The notes beneath the pieces are model-generated. The model searched no databases. It saw only the letters and a program-made list of their open reading frames with translations, and had not been told where the DNA came from. A stretch of DNA of 64,000 nucleotides from Muricea muricata (lineage: Eukaryota; Cnidaria; Anthozoa; Malacalcyonacea; Plexauridae). Positions 8,667 to 19,913 of this stretch are shown piece after piece. The stretch is from NCBI GenBank assembly GCA_963855995.1, contig OY979717.1:35412997-35476996 (forward strand), read 5' to 3'. Within the stretch, counting starts at the first letter, position 1, and each line of letters begins with the position of its first letter. Position numbers and translations under genes: made by a program.

Positions 8667-8739
8667 GTTTCTGTAGTGTAGTAGTTATCACGTGTGCTTA
8701 ACACGCAAGAGGTCCCCAGTTCAATCCTGGGCATAAACA
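8667..8739 (+). tRNA. tRNA-Val(AAC), slot G
   Basis: Loop TTAACAC, but the anticodon stem 3' side reads GCAAG (two mismatches) and C5·T68 is unpaired. Probably non-functional. Confidence 0.45.
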
Positions 8740-8974
8740 ATGGGAAAATTATCCACTGTAAAGAAAAAATATATTTTGAATCTTTTGACAAATACGTGGA
8801 AAAAACAAGGCGAGAATATTTCAAAGTGTAGCGCCCGTACATAAAATAAAAATTGTGTCCAACTATTTTAGGGTTAAAAACAGTGTGTTTCCTAGCTTTT
8901 CTTTCTCCGTGTATATTTTTTCTTCTCATTTCTGACTACCATTCCTAGGAAATGTTGTGCAACAGATCAATCGC

Positions 8975-9047
8975 GTTTCTGTAGTGTAGTGGTCATCACG
9001 TGCGTTTTACACGCGCAAGGTCCTCTGTTCGATCCTGAGCAGAAACA
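8975..9047 (+). tRNA. tRNA-Val(TAC), slot H
   Basis: Loop TTTACAC; stem TGCGT/GCGCA (wobble); T-stem CTCTG/CTGAG one mismatch; clean CAGAAACA end. Confidence 0.75.
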
Positions 9048-9288
9048 TTCTAAACTTTTTAGCCTTCTTTCTATAATGTGGCGGTCATCAGGTGTACTTA
9101 GTTCGCGTAAGGGCTAAAGCCCGTTCCTGGGCAGAAACAGTCTAGTCTGAAAAACGTGCTTTAGGATAAAGACATAAAATTCGTGGCCTGCTTATCCTTT
9201 GAAACCGTTGGAAAAGTTGGCTTCTATCGACTCTCAGACAATAATGTATATGAGACACGCTGAGATTTTTTCCAATAAAAGCAGCCAT

Positions 9289-9361
9289 GTTTCTGTAGTG
9301 TAGTGGTTTTCACGTGTGCTTAACACGCACAAGGTTCCCAGTTCGATCCTAGGCAGAAACA
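9289..9361 (+). tRNA. tRNA-Val(AAC), slot A, 73 nt
   Basis: Standard length, only two TAGTG copies. Loop TTAACAC. D-loop GTGGTTTTCAC. T-stem CCCAG/CTAGG has one mismatch. Confidence 0.8.
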
Positions 9362-9590
9362 ATGGGAAAATTTTTCACTGTAAAGAAAAAATATATTTTG
9401 ATTTTTTGACATATATCTCAAAACACCTAGGCGAGAATATTTCATACTCTAGCACGCGTACAAAAAAAAATTGTGTTCAATTCCTTTAGAGTTTAAAACA
9501 GTGTGTTGCCTCACATTTCATTCTCTTTGCATTTTTTTCTACGCATTGTCACAAAAATGGTTCAGAATTTTTATGGAACACATCAAGCGT

Positions 9591-9663
9591 GTTTCTGTAA
9601 TGTAGTGGTCATCTCGTGCGCCTCACACGCGCAAGGTCCTCAGTTCGATCCTGGGCAGAAACA
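9591..9663 (+). tRNA. tRNA-Val(CAC), slot B
   Basis: Loop CTCACAC; D-arm variant GGTCATCTCG. Confidence 0.84.
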
Positions 9664-10310
9664 TTCTAAACTAATAAATTTCCGTCTTTATTGTAGCGAT
9701 CAACACGTGTACTTAATTCCTGTAAGAAGCCTAAAAATCGTGCTATTATCTCATTAAAAAGTATCTTTCAAACAATATTCATCTTAATAAAAATCTTCGC
9801 TTCGAGCAGCATGTTATTTGAGTCAATGGTTTTGCACTTACCCAGAAAGAAGCTTGAAAATTTTTTGCTTCCTGAGATTTTGGAACTGTTGAAAAGTCCA
9901 TGTTTCCATAGTGTAGCGGTCATCAAGTGTGGTTAACAAAGAGAAGGACTCGAGTTTGATCCTTGGCAGAAGCAGTCTAAATTGAAAAACTTTTTTCTTT
10001 AGTACATTCATCATGTTCAGTTACGCTTTTAATTGGCCCATTTCTCCCAGCTCGATCCCGACAAAAAAGTTTAAGCTAAAAATTGTGCTTTCGATTTTTA
10101 AAACAGTATGTTTAAAACAATGTTAATCTTACTGAATATTTTGGCTAAGACTAGGATGTTTTTCAAGTCAATGGTTTTGCACCTACGACGGCGCTATAAA
10201 ATTCCTCGCATTCTTAATATTTGAAACATTTGGAAACGTTGGCTTGTATCGACTCAGAAACAATAATGTATATAAAAAACGCTGAGAATTTTTTCCATAA
10301 ATGAAGCCAT

Positions 10311-10383
10311 GTTTCTGTAGTGTAGTAGTCACCACGTGTGCTTAACACGCACAAGGTCCCCAGTTCAATCCTGGGCATAAAAA
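10311..10383 (+). tRNA. tRNA-Val(AAC), slot G
   Basis: Loop TTAACAC; 3' end CATAAAAA gives mismatches at 5-68 and 1-72. Confidence 0.55.
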
Positions 10384-10617
10384 AGGGAAAATTATCCACT
10401 GTAAAGAAAAAATATATTTTGAATCTTTTGACATTTACGTGGAAAAAACAAGGCGAGAATATTTCAAAGTGTAGCGCCCGTACATAAAATAAAAATTGTG
10501 TCCAATTATTTTAGGGTTAAAAACAGTGTGTTTCCTAGCTTTTCTTTCTCCGTGTATATTTTTTCTTCTCATTTCTCACTACCATTCCTAGGAAATGTTG
10601 TGCAACAGATCAATCGC

Positions 10618-10690
10618 GTTTCTGTAGTGTAGTGGTCATCACGTGCGCTTTACACGCGCAAGGTCCTCTGTTCGATCCTGAGCAGAAACA
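10618..10690 (+). tRNA. tRNA-Val(TAC), slot H
   Basis: Loop TTTACAC; T-stem CTCTG/CTGAG one mismatch; otherwise paired. Confidence 0.8.
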
Positions 10691-10931
10691 TTCTAAACTT
10701 TTTAGCCTTCTTCCTATAATGTGGCGGTCATCAGGTGTACTTAATTCACGTAAGGGCTAAAGCCCGTTCCTGGGCAGAAACAGTCTAATCTGAAAAACGT
10801 GCTTTAGGATGCAGACATAAAATTCGTGGCCTGCTTATTGTTTGAAACAGTTGGAAAAGTTGGCTTCTATCGACTCTCAGACAATAATGTATATGAAACA
10901 CGCTGAGACTTTTTCCACCAAAAGCAGCCAT

Positions 10932-11004
10932 GTTTCTGTAGTGTGGTGGTTATCACGTGTGCTTAACACGCACAAGGTCCCCAGTTCAATACAGGGCAGA
11001 AACA
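10932..11004 (+). tRNA. tRNA-Val(AAC), A/G hybrid
   Basis: Loop TTAACAC; acceptor fully paired; T-stem A·A mismatch. D-arm reads TAGTGTGGTGG, so the A-box A is lost. Confidence 0.68.
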
Positions 11005-11239
11005 ATCGAAAGTTTTTTCACTGCAAAGAAAAAAGATATTTTGAACTTTTGGACAAATACGTGGAAACAACAAGGCGAGATAATTTCATAGAGTAGCGCC
11101 CGTACATAAAATAAAAATTGTGTCCAATTCTTTTAGGGTTAAAAACAGTGTGTTTCTTAGCTTTTCTTTCTCCGTGTCAATTTTTTCTTCTCATTAATCA
11201 CTATCATTCCTAGGAAATGTTGTGCAACAGTTCAATCGC

Positions 11240-11312
11240 AATTCTGTAGTGTTGTGGTCATCACATGCGCTTCACACGCGCAAGGTTCTCAGTTCGATCC
11301 TGAGCAGAAACA
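11240..11312 (+). tRNA. tRNA-Val(CAC), slot H of short unit
   Basis: Loop TTCACAC. Acceptor AATTCTG loses two top pairs. D-arm TAGTGTTGTGG breaks the A-box A. Anticodon and T stems intact. Confidence 0.5.
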
Positions 11313-11553
11313 TTCTAAACTTTTTAGCCTTCTTTCTATAATGTGGCGGTCATCAGGTGTACTTAATTCGCGTAAGGGCTAAAGCCCGTTCCTGGGCAGA
11401 AACAGTCTAGTCTGAAAAACGTGCTTTAGGATAAAGACATAAAATTCGTGGCCTGCTTATCCTTGGAAACCGTTGGAAAAGTTGGCTTCTATCGACTCTC
11501 AGACAATAATGTATATGAGACACGCTGAGATTTTTTCCAATAAAAGCGGCCAT

Positions 11554-11626
11554 GTTTCTGTAGTGTAGTGGTTATCACGTGTGCTTAACACGCACAAGGT
11601 CCCCAGTTCGATCCTGGGCAGAAACA
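11554..11626 (+). tRNA. tRNA-Val(AAC), slot A, 73 nt
   Basis: Cleanest slot A form: all stems pair, D-arm TAGTGTAGTGG, loop TTAACAC, T5 run downstream. Confidence 0.93.
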
Positions 11627-11854
11627 ATGGGAAAATTTTTCACTGTAAAGAAAAAATGTATTTTGATTTTTTGACAAATATCTCAAAACACTTAGGCGAG
11701 AATATTTCATACTCTAGCACGCGTACAGAAAAAATTGTGTTCAATTCTTTTCGAGTTTAAAACAGTGTGTTGCCTCACATTTCATTCGTTTTGTATTTTT
11801 TTCAAGGCATTCTCACAAAAATTGTTCAGAATTTTTTTGGAACTAATCAAGCGT

Positions 11855-11927
11855 GTTTCTGTAATGTAGTGGTCATCACGTGCGCCTCACACGCGCAAGG
11901 TCCTCAGTTCGATCCTTGGCAGAAACA
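11855..11927 (+). tRNA. tRNA-Val(CAC), slot B
   Basis: Loop CTCACAC; T-stem CTCAG/CTTGG with a C·T mismatch. Confidence 0.8.
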
Positions 11928-12574
11928 TTCTAAACTAATAAATTTCCGTCTTTATTGTAGCGATCAACATGTGTACTTAATTCGTGTAAGAAGCGTAAAA
12001 ATCGTGCTATTATCTCATTAAAAAGTATCTTTCAAACAATATTCATCTTAATAAAAATCTTCGCTTCGAGCAACATAATATTTGAGTCAATGGTTTTGCA
12101 CTTACCCAGAAAGAAGCTTGAAAATTTTTTGCTTCCTGAGATTTTGGAACTGTTAAAGAGTCCATGTTTCCATAGTGTAGCGGTCATCAAGTGTGGTTAA
12201 CAAAGAGAAGGACTCGAGTTTGATCCTTGGCAGAAGCAGTCTAAATTGAAAAACTTTTTTCTTTAGTACATTCATCATGTTCAGTTATGCTTTTAATTGG
12301 CCCATTTCTCCCAGCTCGATCCCGACAAAAAAGTTTAAGCTAAAAATTGTGCTTTCGATTTTTAAAACAGTATGTTTAAAACAATGTTAATCTTACTGAA
12401 TATTTTGGCTAAGACTAGGATGTTTTTCAAGTCAATGGTTTTGCACCTACGACGGCGCTATAAAATTCCTCGCATTCTTAATATTTGAAACACTTGGAAA
12501 CGTTAGCTTGTATCGACTCAGAAACAATAATGTATATAAAAAACGTTGAGAATTTTTTCCATAAATGAAGCCAT

Positions 12575-12647
12575 GTTTCTGTAGTGTAGTAGTCACCACG
12601 TGTGCTTAACACGCACAAGGTCCCCAGTTCAATCCTGGGCATAAAAA
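12575..12647 (+). tRNA. tRNA-Val(AAC), slot G
   Basis: Loop TTAACAC; CATAAAAA end (5-68 and 1-72 mismatched). Confidence 0.55.
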
Positions 12648-12881
12648 AGGGAAAATTATCCACTGTAAAGAAAAAATATATTTTGAATCTTTTTACATTT
12701 ACGTGGAAAAAACAAGGCGAGAATATTTCAAAGTGTAGCGCCCGTACATAAAATAAAAATTGTGTCCAACTATTTTAGGGTTAAAAACAGTGTGTTTCCT
12801 AGCTTTTCTTTCTCCGTGTATATTTTTTCTTCTCATTTCTCACTACCATTCCTAGGAAATGTTGTGCAACAGATCAATCGC

Positions 12882-12954
12882 GTTTCTGTAGTGTAGTGGT
12901 CATCACGTGCGCTTTACACGCGCAAGGTCCTCTGTTCGATCCTGAGCAGAAACA
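12882..12954 (+). tRNA. tRNA-Val(TAC), slot H
   Basis: Loop TTTACAC; T-stem CTCTG/CTGAG. Confidence 0.8.
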
Positions 12955-13195
12955 TTCTAAACTTTTTAGCCTTCTTCCTATAATGTGGCGGTCATCAGGT
13001 GTACTTAATTCACGTAAGGGCTAAAGCCCGTTCCTGGGCAGAAACAGTCTAATCTGAAAAACGTGCTTTAGGATGAAGACATAAAATTCGTGGCCTGCTT
13101 ATTGTTTGAAACAGTTGGAAAAGTTGGCTTCTATCGACTCTCAGACAATAATGTATATGAAACACGCTGAGACTTTTTCCACTAAAAGCAGCCAT

Positions 13196-13273
13196 GTTTC
13201 TGTAGTGTAGTGTAGTGGTTATCACGTGTGCTTAACACGCACAAGGTCCCCAGTTCGATCCTGGGCAGAAACA
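13196..13273 (+). tRNA. tRNA-Val(AAC), slot A, 5-nt D-arm insertion
   Basis: Loop TTAACAC; stems pair. Confidence 0.78.
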
Positions 13274-13501
13274 ATGGGAAAATTTTTCACTGTAAAGAAA
13301 AAATATATTTTGATTTTTTGACAAATATCTCAAAACACTTAGGCGAGAGTATTTCATATTCTAGCACGCGTACAAAAAAAATTGTGTTCAATTCTTTTAG
13401 AGTTTAAAACAGTGTGTTGCCTCACATTTCATTCTCTTGGTATTTTTTTCTACGCATTCTCACAAAAAATGTTCAGAATTTTTTTATAACACATCAAGCG
13501 T

Positions 13502-13574
13502 GTTTCTGTAATGTAGTGGTCTTCACGTGCGCCTCACACGCGCAAGGTCCTCAGTTCGATCCTGGGCAGAAACA
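13502..13574 (+). tRNA. tRNA-Val(CAC), slot B
   Basis: Loop CTCACAC; D-arm variant GGTCTTCACG. Confidence 0.84.
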
Positions 13575-14221
13575 TTCTAAACTAATAAATTTCCGTCTTT
13601 ATTGTAGCGATAAACATGTGTACTTAATTCGTGTAAGAAGCGTAAAAATCGTGCTATTATCTCATTAAAAAGTATCTTTCAAACAATATTCATCTTAATA
13701 AAAATCTTCGCTTCGAGCAACATGTTATTTGAGTCAATGGTTTTGCACTTACCCAGAAAGAAGCTTGAAAATTTTTTGCTTCCTGAGATTTTGGAACAGT
13801 TAAAAAGTCCATGTTTCCATAGTGTAGCGGTCATCAAGTGTGGTTAACAAAGAGAAGGACTCGAGTTTGATCCTTGGCAGAAGCAGTCTAAATTGAAAAA
13901 CTTTTTTCTTTAGTACATTCATCATGTTCAGTTATGCTTTTAATTGGCCCATTTCTCCCAGCTCGATCCCGACAAAAAAGTTTAAGCTAAAAATTGTGCT
14001 TTCGATTTTTAAAACAGTATGTTTAAAACAATGTTAATCTTATTGAATATTTTGGCTAAGACTAGGATGTTTTTCAAGTCAATGGTTTTGCACCTACGAC
14101 GGCGCTATAAAATTCCTCGCATTCTTAATATTTGAAACATTTGGAAACGTTGGCTTGTATTGACTCAGAAACAATAATGTATATAAAAAACGCTGAGAAT
14201 TTTTTCCATAAATGAAACCAT

Positions 14222-14294
14222 GTTTCTGTAGTGTAGTAGTTACCACGTGTGCTTAACACGCACAAGGTCCCCAGTTCAATACAGGGCAAAAACA
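14222..14294 (+). tRNA. tRNA-Val(AAC), slot G, ACAGGG lineage
   Basis: Loop TTAACAC; T-stem A·A mismatch; CAAAAAC end. Confidence 0.6.
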
Positions 14295-14529
14295 ATCGAA
14301 AGTTTTTTCACTGCAAAGAAAAAAGATATTTTGAACTTTTTGACAAATACGTGGAAACAACAAGGCGAGATAATTTCATAGTGTAGCGCCCGTTTATAAA
14401 ATAAAAATTGTGTCCAATTCTTTTAGGGTTAAAAACAGTGTGTTTCTTAGCTTTTCTTTCTGCGTGTCAATTTTTTCTTCTCATTAATCACTATCATTCC
14501 TAGGAAATGTTGTGCAACAGTTCAATCGC

Positions 14530-14602
14530 AATTCTGTAGTGTAGTGGTCATCACGTGCGCTTTACACGCGCAAGGTCCTCTGTTCGATCCTGAGCAGAAA
14601 CA
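14530..14602 (+). tRNA. tRNA-Val(TAC), slot H mosaic
   Basis: Front is the AATTCTG lineage normally linked to CAT or CAC, but the body is the TAC lineage (loop TTTACAC, T-stem CTCTG/CTGAG). Top two acceptor pairs lost. Confidence 0.55.
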
Positions 14603-14843
14603 TTCTAAACTTTTTAGCCTTCTTCCTAAAATGTGGCGGTCATCAGGTGTACTTAATTCACGTAAGGGCTAAAGCCCGTTCCTGGGCAGAAACAGTCTAA
14701 TCTGAAAAACGTGCTTTAGGATGAAGACATAAAATTCGTGGCCTGCTTATTGTTTGAAACAGTTGGAAAAGTTGGCTTCTATCGACTCTCAGACAATAAT
14801 GTATATGAAACACGCTGAGACTTTTTCCACCAAAAGCAGCCAT

Positions 14844-14916
14844 GTTTCTGTAGTGTAGTGGTTATCACGTGTGCTTAACACGCACAAGGTCCCCAGTTCA
14901 ATACAGGGCAGAAACA
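14844..14916 (+). tRNA. tRNA-Val(AAC), A/G hybrid
   Basis: Loop TTAACAC; acceptor paired; A·A in T-stem. Confidence 0.75.
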
Positions 14917-15151
14917 ATCGAAAGTTTTTTCACTGCAAAGAAAAAAGATATTTTGAACTTTTGGACAAATACGTGGAAACAACAAGGCGAGATAATTTCA
15001 TAGAGTAGCGCCCGTACATAAAATAAAAATTGTGTCCAATTCTTTTAGGGTTAAAAACAGTGTGTTTCTTAGCTTTTCTTTCTCCGTGTATATTTTTTCT
15101 TCTCATTAATCACTATCATTCCTAGGAAATGTTGTGCAACAGTTCAATCGC

Positions 15152-15224
15152 AATTCTGTAGTGTTGTGGTCATCACATGCGCTTCACACGCGCAAGGTTC
15201 TCAGTTCGATCCTGAGCAGAAACA
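15152..15224 (+). tRNA. tRNA-Val(CAC), slot H of short unit
   Basis: Loop TTCACAC; AATTCTG acceptor; A-box TAGTGTTGTGG. Confidence 0.5.
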
Positions 15225-15465
15225 TTCTAAACTTTTTAGCCTTCTTTCTATAATGTGGCGGTCATCAGGTGTACTTAATTCGCGTAAGGGCTAAAGCCCG
15301 TTCCTGGGCAGAAACAGTCTAGTCTGAAAAACGTGCTTTAGGATAAAGACATAAAATTCGTGGCCTGCTTATCCTTTGAAACCGTTGGAAAAGTTGGCTT
15401 CTATCGACTCTCAGACAATAATGTATATGAGACACGCTGAGATTTTTTCCAATAAAAGCAGCCAT

Positions 15466-15538
15466 GTTTCTGTAGTGTAGTGGTTATCACGTGTGCTTAA
15501 CACGCACAAGGTCCCCAGTTCGATCCTGGGCAGAAACA
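15466..15538 (+). tRNA. tRNA-Val(AAC), slot A, 73 nt
   Basis: All stems pair; loop TTAACAC. Confidence 0.93.
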
Positions 15539-15766
15539 ATGGGAAAATTTTTCACTGTAAAGAAAAAATGTATTTTGATTTTTTGACAAATATCTCAAAA
15601 CACTTAGGCGAGAATATTTCATACTCTAGCACGCGTACAAAAAAAATTGTGTTCAATTCTTTTCGAGTTTAAAACAGTGTGTTGCCTCACATTTCATTCT
15701 TTTTGTATTTTTTTCAACGCATTCTCACAAAAATTGTTCAGAATTTTTTTGGAACACATCAAGCGT

Positions 15767-15804
15767 GTTTCTGTAATGTAGTGGTTCGATCCTGGGCAGA
15801 GACA
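15767..15804 (+). pseudogene. tRNA-Val slot B, 35-bp deletion
   Basis: Same junction as at 7983; 3' end CAGAGACA. Confidence 0.9.
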
Positions 15805-16451
15805 TTCTAAACTAATAAATTTCCGTCTTTATTTTAGCGATCAACACGTGTACTTAATTCGTGTAAGAAGCCTAAAAATCGTGCTATTATCTCATTAAAA
15901 AGTATCTTTCAAACAATATTCATCTTAATAAAATCTTCGCTTCGAGCAGCATGTTATTTGAGTCAATGGTTTTGCACTTACCCAGAAAGAAGCTTGAAAA
16001 TTTTTTGCTTTTTGAGATTTTGGAACTGTTAAAAAGTCCATGTTTCCATAGTTTAGCGGTCATCAAGTGTGGTTAACAAAGAGAAGGGCTCGAGTTTGAT
16101 CCTTGGCAGAAGCATTCTAAATTGAAAAACTTTTTTTCTTAAGTATATTCATCATCTTCAGTTATGCTTTTAATTGGCCCATTTCTCCCAGCTCGATCCC
16201 GACAAAAAAGTCTAAGCTAAAAATTGTGCTTTCGATTTTTAAAACAGTATGTTTAAAACAATGTTAATCTTACTGAATATTTTGGCTAAGACTAGGATGT
16301 TTTTCAAGTCAATGGTTTTGCACCTACGACGGCGCTATAAAATTCCTCGCATTCTTCTTATTTGAAACATTTGGAAACGTTAGCTTGTATCGACTCAGAA
16401 ACAATAATGTATATAAAAAACGCTGAGAATTTTTTCCATAAATGAAGCCAT

Positions 16452-16524
16452 GTTTCTGTAGTGTAGTAGTCACCAGGTGTGCTTAACACGCACAAGGTCC
16501 CCAGTTCAATCCTGGGCAGAAAAA
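16452..16524 (+). tRNA. tRNA-Val(AAC), slot G
   Basis: Loop TTAACAC; position 26 changed (CACCAGG); G1·A72 mismatch. Confidence 0.6.
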
Positions 16525-16759
16525 AAGGGAAAATTTTCCACTGTAAAGAAAAAATATATTTTGAATCTTTTGACAAATACGTGGAAAAAACAAGGCGACA
16601 ATATTTCAAAGTGTAGCGCCCGTACATAAAATAAAAATTGTGTCCAATTATTTTAGGGTTAAAAACAGTGTGTTTCCTAGCTTTTCTTTCTCCGTGTATA
16701 TTTTTTCTTCTCATTTCTCACTAGCATTCCTAGGAAATGTTGTGCAACAGATCAATCGC

Positions 16760-16832
16760 GTTTCTGTAGTGTAGTGGTCATCACGTGCGCTTTACACGCG
16801 CAAAGTCCTCAGTTCGATCCTGAGCAGAAACA
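16760..16832 (+). tRNA. tRNA-Val(TAC), slot H
   Basis: Loop TTTACAC; all stems pair; variable region AAGTC. Confidence 0.87.
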
Positions 16833-17073
16833 TTCTAAATTTTTTAGCCTTCTTTGTATAATGTGGCGGTCATCAGGTGTACTTAATTCGCGTAAGGGCT
16901 AAAGCCCGTTCCTGGGCAGAAACAGTCTAATCTGAAAAACGTGCTTTAGGATGAAGACATAAAATTCGTGGCCTGCTTATTGTTTGAAACAGTTGGAAAA
17001 GTTGGCTTCTATCGACTCTCAGACAATAATGTATATGAAACACTCTGAGATTTTTTACACTAAAAGCAGCCAT

Positions 17074-17146
17074 GTTTCTGTAGTGTAGTGGTTATCACGT
17101 GTGCTTAACACGCACAAGGTCCCCAGTTCAATACAGGGCTGAAACA
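17074..17146 (+). tRNA. tRNA-Val(AAC), A/G hybrid
   Basis: Loop TTAACAC; 3' end CTGAAACA gives T6·T67 mismatch; A·A in T-stem. Confidence 0.65.
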
Positions 17147-17381
17147 ATCGAAAGTTTTTTCACTGCAAAGAAAAAAGATATTTTGAACTTTTGGACAAAT
17201 ACGTGGAAACAACAAGGCGAGATAATTTCATAGAGTAGCGCCCCTACATAAAATTAAAATTTTGTCCAATTCTTTTAGGGTTAAAAACAGTGTGTTTGTT
17301 AGCTTTTCTTTTTCCGTGTCAATTTTTTCTTCTCATTAATCACTATCATTCCTAGGAAATGTTGTGCAACAGTTCAATCGC

Positions 17382-17454
17382 AATTCTGTAGTGTTGTGGT
17401 CATCACATGCGCTTCACACGCGCAAGGTTCTCAGTTTGATCCTGAGCAGAAACA
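17382..17454 (+). tRNA. tRNA-Val(CAC), slot H of short unit
   Basis: Loop TTCACAC; AATTCTG acceptor; B-box GTTTGATCC has lost its C. Confidence 0.4.
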
Positions 17455-17695
17455 TTCTAAAATTTTTAGCCTTCTTTCTATAATGTGGCGGTCATCAGGT
17501 GTACTTAATTCGCGTAAGGGCTAAAGCCCGTTCCTGGGCAGAAACAGTCTAGTCTGAAAAACGTGCTTTAGGATAAAGACATAAAATTCGTGGCCTGCTT
17601 ATCCTTTGAAACCGTTTGAAAAGTTGGCTTCTATCGACTCTCAGACAATAATGTATATGAGACACGCTGAGATTTTTTCCAATAAAAGCAGCCAT

Positions 17696-17768
17696 GTTTC
17701 TGTAGTGTAGTGGTTATCACGTGTGCTTAACACGCACAAGGTCCCCAGTTCGATCCTGGGCAGAAACA
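17696..17768 (+). tRNA. tRNA-Val(AAC), slot A, 73 nt
   Basis: All stems pair; loop TTAACAC. Confidence 0.93.
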
Positions 17769-17996
17769 ATGGGAAAATTTTTCACTGTAAAGAAAAAATA
17801 TATTTTGATTTTTTGACAAATATTTCAAAACACTTAGGCGAGAGTATTTCATACTATAGCACGCGTAGAAAAAAAATTGTGTTCAATTCTTTTAGAGTTT
17901 AAAACAGTGTGTTGCCTCACATTTCATTCTCTTGGTATTTTTTTCTACGCATTCTCACAAAAATTGTTCAGAATTTTTTTGGAACACATCAAGCGT

Positions 17997-18069
17997 GTTT
18001 CTGTAATGTAGTGGTCATCACGTGCGCCTCACACGCGCAAGGTCCTCAGTGCGATCCTGGGCAGAAACA
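17997..18069 (+). tRNA. tRNA-Val(CAC), slot B
   Basis: Loop CTCACAC; T-loop TGCGATC instead of TTCGATC weakens the B-box. Confidence 0.72.
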
Positions 18070-18716
18070 TTCTAAACTAATAAATTTCCGTCTTTATTGT
18101 AGCGATCAACATGTGTACTTAATTCGTGTAAGAAGCGTAGAAATCGTGCTATTATCTCATTAAAAAGTATCTTTCAAACAATATTCATCTTAATAAAAAT
18201 CTTCGCTTCGAGCAACATGTTATTTGAGTCAATGGTTTTGCACTTACCCAGAAAGAAGCTTGAAAATTTTTTGCTTCCTGAGATTTTGGAACTGTTAAAA
18301 AGTCCATGTTTCCATAGTGTAGCGGTCATCAAGTGTGGTTAACAAAGAGAAGGACTCGAGTTTGATCCTTGGCAGAAGCAGTCTAAATTGAAAAACTTTT
18401 TTCTTTAGTACATTCATCATGTTCAGTTATACTTTTAATTGGCCCATTTCTCCCAGCTCGATCCCGACAAAAAAGTTTAAGCTAAAAATTGTGCTTTCGA
18501 TTTTTAAAACAGTATGTTTAAAACAATGTTAATCTTACTGAATATTTTGGCTAAAACTAGGATGTTTTTCAAGTCAATGGTTTTGCACCTACGACGGCGC
18601 TATAAAATTCCTCGCATTCTTAATATTTGAAACATTTGGAAACGTTAGCTTGTATCGACTCAGAAACAATAATGTATATAAAAAACGTTGAGAATTTTTT
18701 CCATAAATGAAGCCAT

Positions 18717-18789
18717 GTTTCTGTAGTGTAGTAGTAACCACGTGTGCTTAACACGCACAAGGTCCCCAGTTCAATCCTGGGCATAAAAA
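18717..18789 (+). tRNA. tRNA-Val(AAC), slot G
   Basis: Loop TTAACAC; D-loop AGTAGTAACCA; CATAAAAA end. Confidence 0.52.
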
Positions 18790-18932
18790 AGGGAAAATTT
18801 TCCACTGTAAAGAAAAAATATATTTTGAATCTTTTGACAAATACGTGGAAAAAACAAGGCGACAATATTTCAAAGTGTAGCGCCCGTACATAAAATAAAA
18901 ATTGTGTCCAATTATTTTAGGGTTAAAAACAG

Positions 18933-18968
18933 CGCACAATGTCCCCAGTTCGATCCTGGGCAGAAACA
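18933..18968 (+). pseudogene. 3' half of tRNA-Val slot A
   Basis: Only the anticodon stem 3' side, T-arm and acceptor end remain (CGCACAATGTCC … CAGAAACA), fused to G-H spacer on its left. Confidence 0.9.
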
Positions 18969-19196
18969 ATGGGAAAATTTTTCACTGTAAAGAAAAAATA
19001 TATTTTGATTTTTTGACAAATATCTCAAAACACTTAGGCGAGAATATTTCATACTCTAGCACGCGTACAAAAAAAATTGTGTTCAATTCTTTTAGAGTTT
19101 AAAACAGTGTGTTGCCTCACATTTCATTCTCTTGGTATTTTTTTCTACGCATTCTCACAAAAATTGTTCAGAATTTTTTTGGAACACATCAAGCGT

Positions 19197-19269
19197 GTTT
19201 CTGTAATGTAGTGGTCATCACGTGCGCCTCACACGCGCAAGGTCCTCAGTTCGATCCTGGGCAGAAACA
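19197..19269 (+). tRNA. tRNA-Val(CAC), slot B
   Basis: Loop CTCACAC; stems intact. Confidence 0.88.
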
Positions 19270-19913
19270 TTCTAAACTAATAAATTTCCGTCTTTATTGT
19301 AGCGATCAACATGTGTACTTAATTCGTGTAAGAAGCCTAAAAATCGTGCTATTATCTCATTAAAAAGTATCTTTCAAACAATATTCATCTTAATAAAAAT
19401 CTTCGCTTCGAGCAGCATGTTATTTGAGTCAATGGTTTTGCACTTACCCAGAAGCTCTAAAATTTTTTGCTTGCTGACATTTTGGAACAGTTGAAAAGTC
19501 CATGTTTCCGTAGTGTAGCGGTCATCAAGTGTTGTTCACGAACAGAAGAACTCGAGTTGGTTCCTTGGCAGAAGCGGTCTAAATTGAAAAGCTTTTTGCT
19601 TTAGTCTATTCCTCATCTTCAGTTATGCTTTTAATTGGCCCATTTCTCCCAGCTCGATCCCGACAAAAAAGTCTAAGCTAAAAATTGTGCTTTCGATTCC
19701 TAAAAAAGTATGTTTAAAACAATATTAATCTTACTGAATATTTTGGCTAAGTCTAGGATGTTTTTCAAGTCAATGGTTTTAAACCTACGACGGCGCTTTA
19801 AAAATCCTCGCATTCTTAGTGTTTGAAACATTTGGAAACGTTAGCTTGTATCGACTCAGAAACAATAATGTATATAAAAAACGCTGAGAATTTTTTTCCA
19901 TAAATCAAGCCAT

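Larger units (their letters stand above)
7677..9288 (+). repeat. Long unit L6
   Basis: Relics: c 8041-8110, d' 8258-8330, e 8366-8427, i 9067-9139. First unit with the 35-bp deletion in slot B and with the d' form. Confidence 0.95.
9289..10931 (+). repeat. Long unit L7
   Basis: Relics: c 9684-9753, d 9902-9974, e 10008-10069, i 10710-10782. Confidence 0.95.
10932..11553 (+). repeat. Short unit S8 (622 bp)
   Basis: A/G hybrid, H(CAC), relic i 11332-11404. Confidence 0.94.
11554..13195 (+). repeat. Long unit L9
   Basis: Relics: c 11948-12017, d 12166-12238, e 12272-12334, i 12974-13046. Confidence 0.95.
13196..14843 (+). repeat. Long unit L10
   Basis: Relics: c 13595-13664, d 13813-13885, e 13919-13981, i 14622-14694. 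Confidence 0.95.
14844..15465 (+). repeat. Short unit S11 (622 bp)
   Basis: A/G hybrid, H(CAC), relic i 15244-15316. Confidence 0.94.
15466..17073 (+). repeat. Long unit L12
   Basis: Relics: c 15825-15894, d 16042-16114, e 16149-16210, i 16852-16924. Confidence 0.95.
17074..17695 (+). repeat. Short unit S13 (622 bp)
   Basis: A/G hybrid, H(CAC), relic i 17474-17546. Confidence 0.94.
17696..18932 (+). repeat. Long unit L14, 3'-truncated
   Basis: Relics: c 18090-18159, d 18308-18380, e 18414-18476. The G-H spacer stops after GGGTTAAAAACAG and jumps into the middle of the next slot A, so H and i are missing. Confidence 0.93.
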
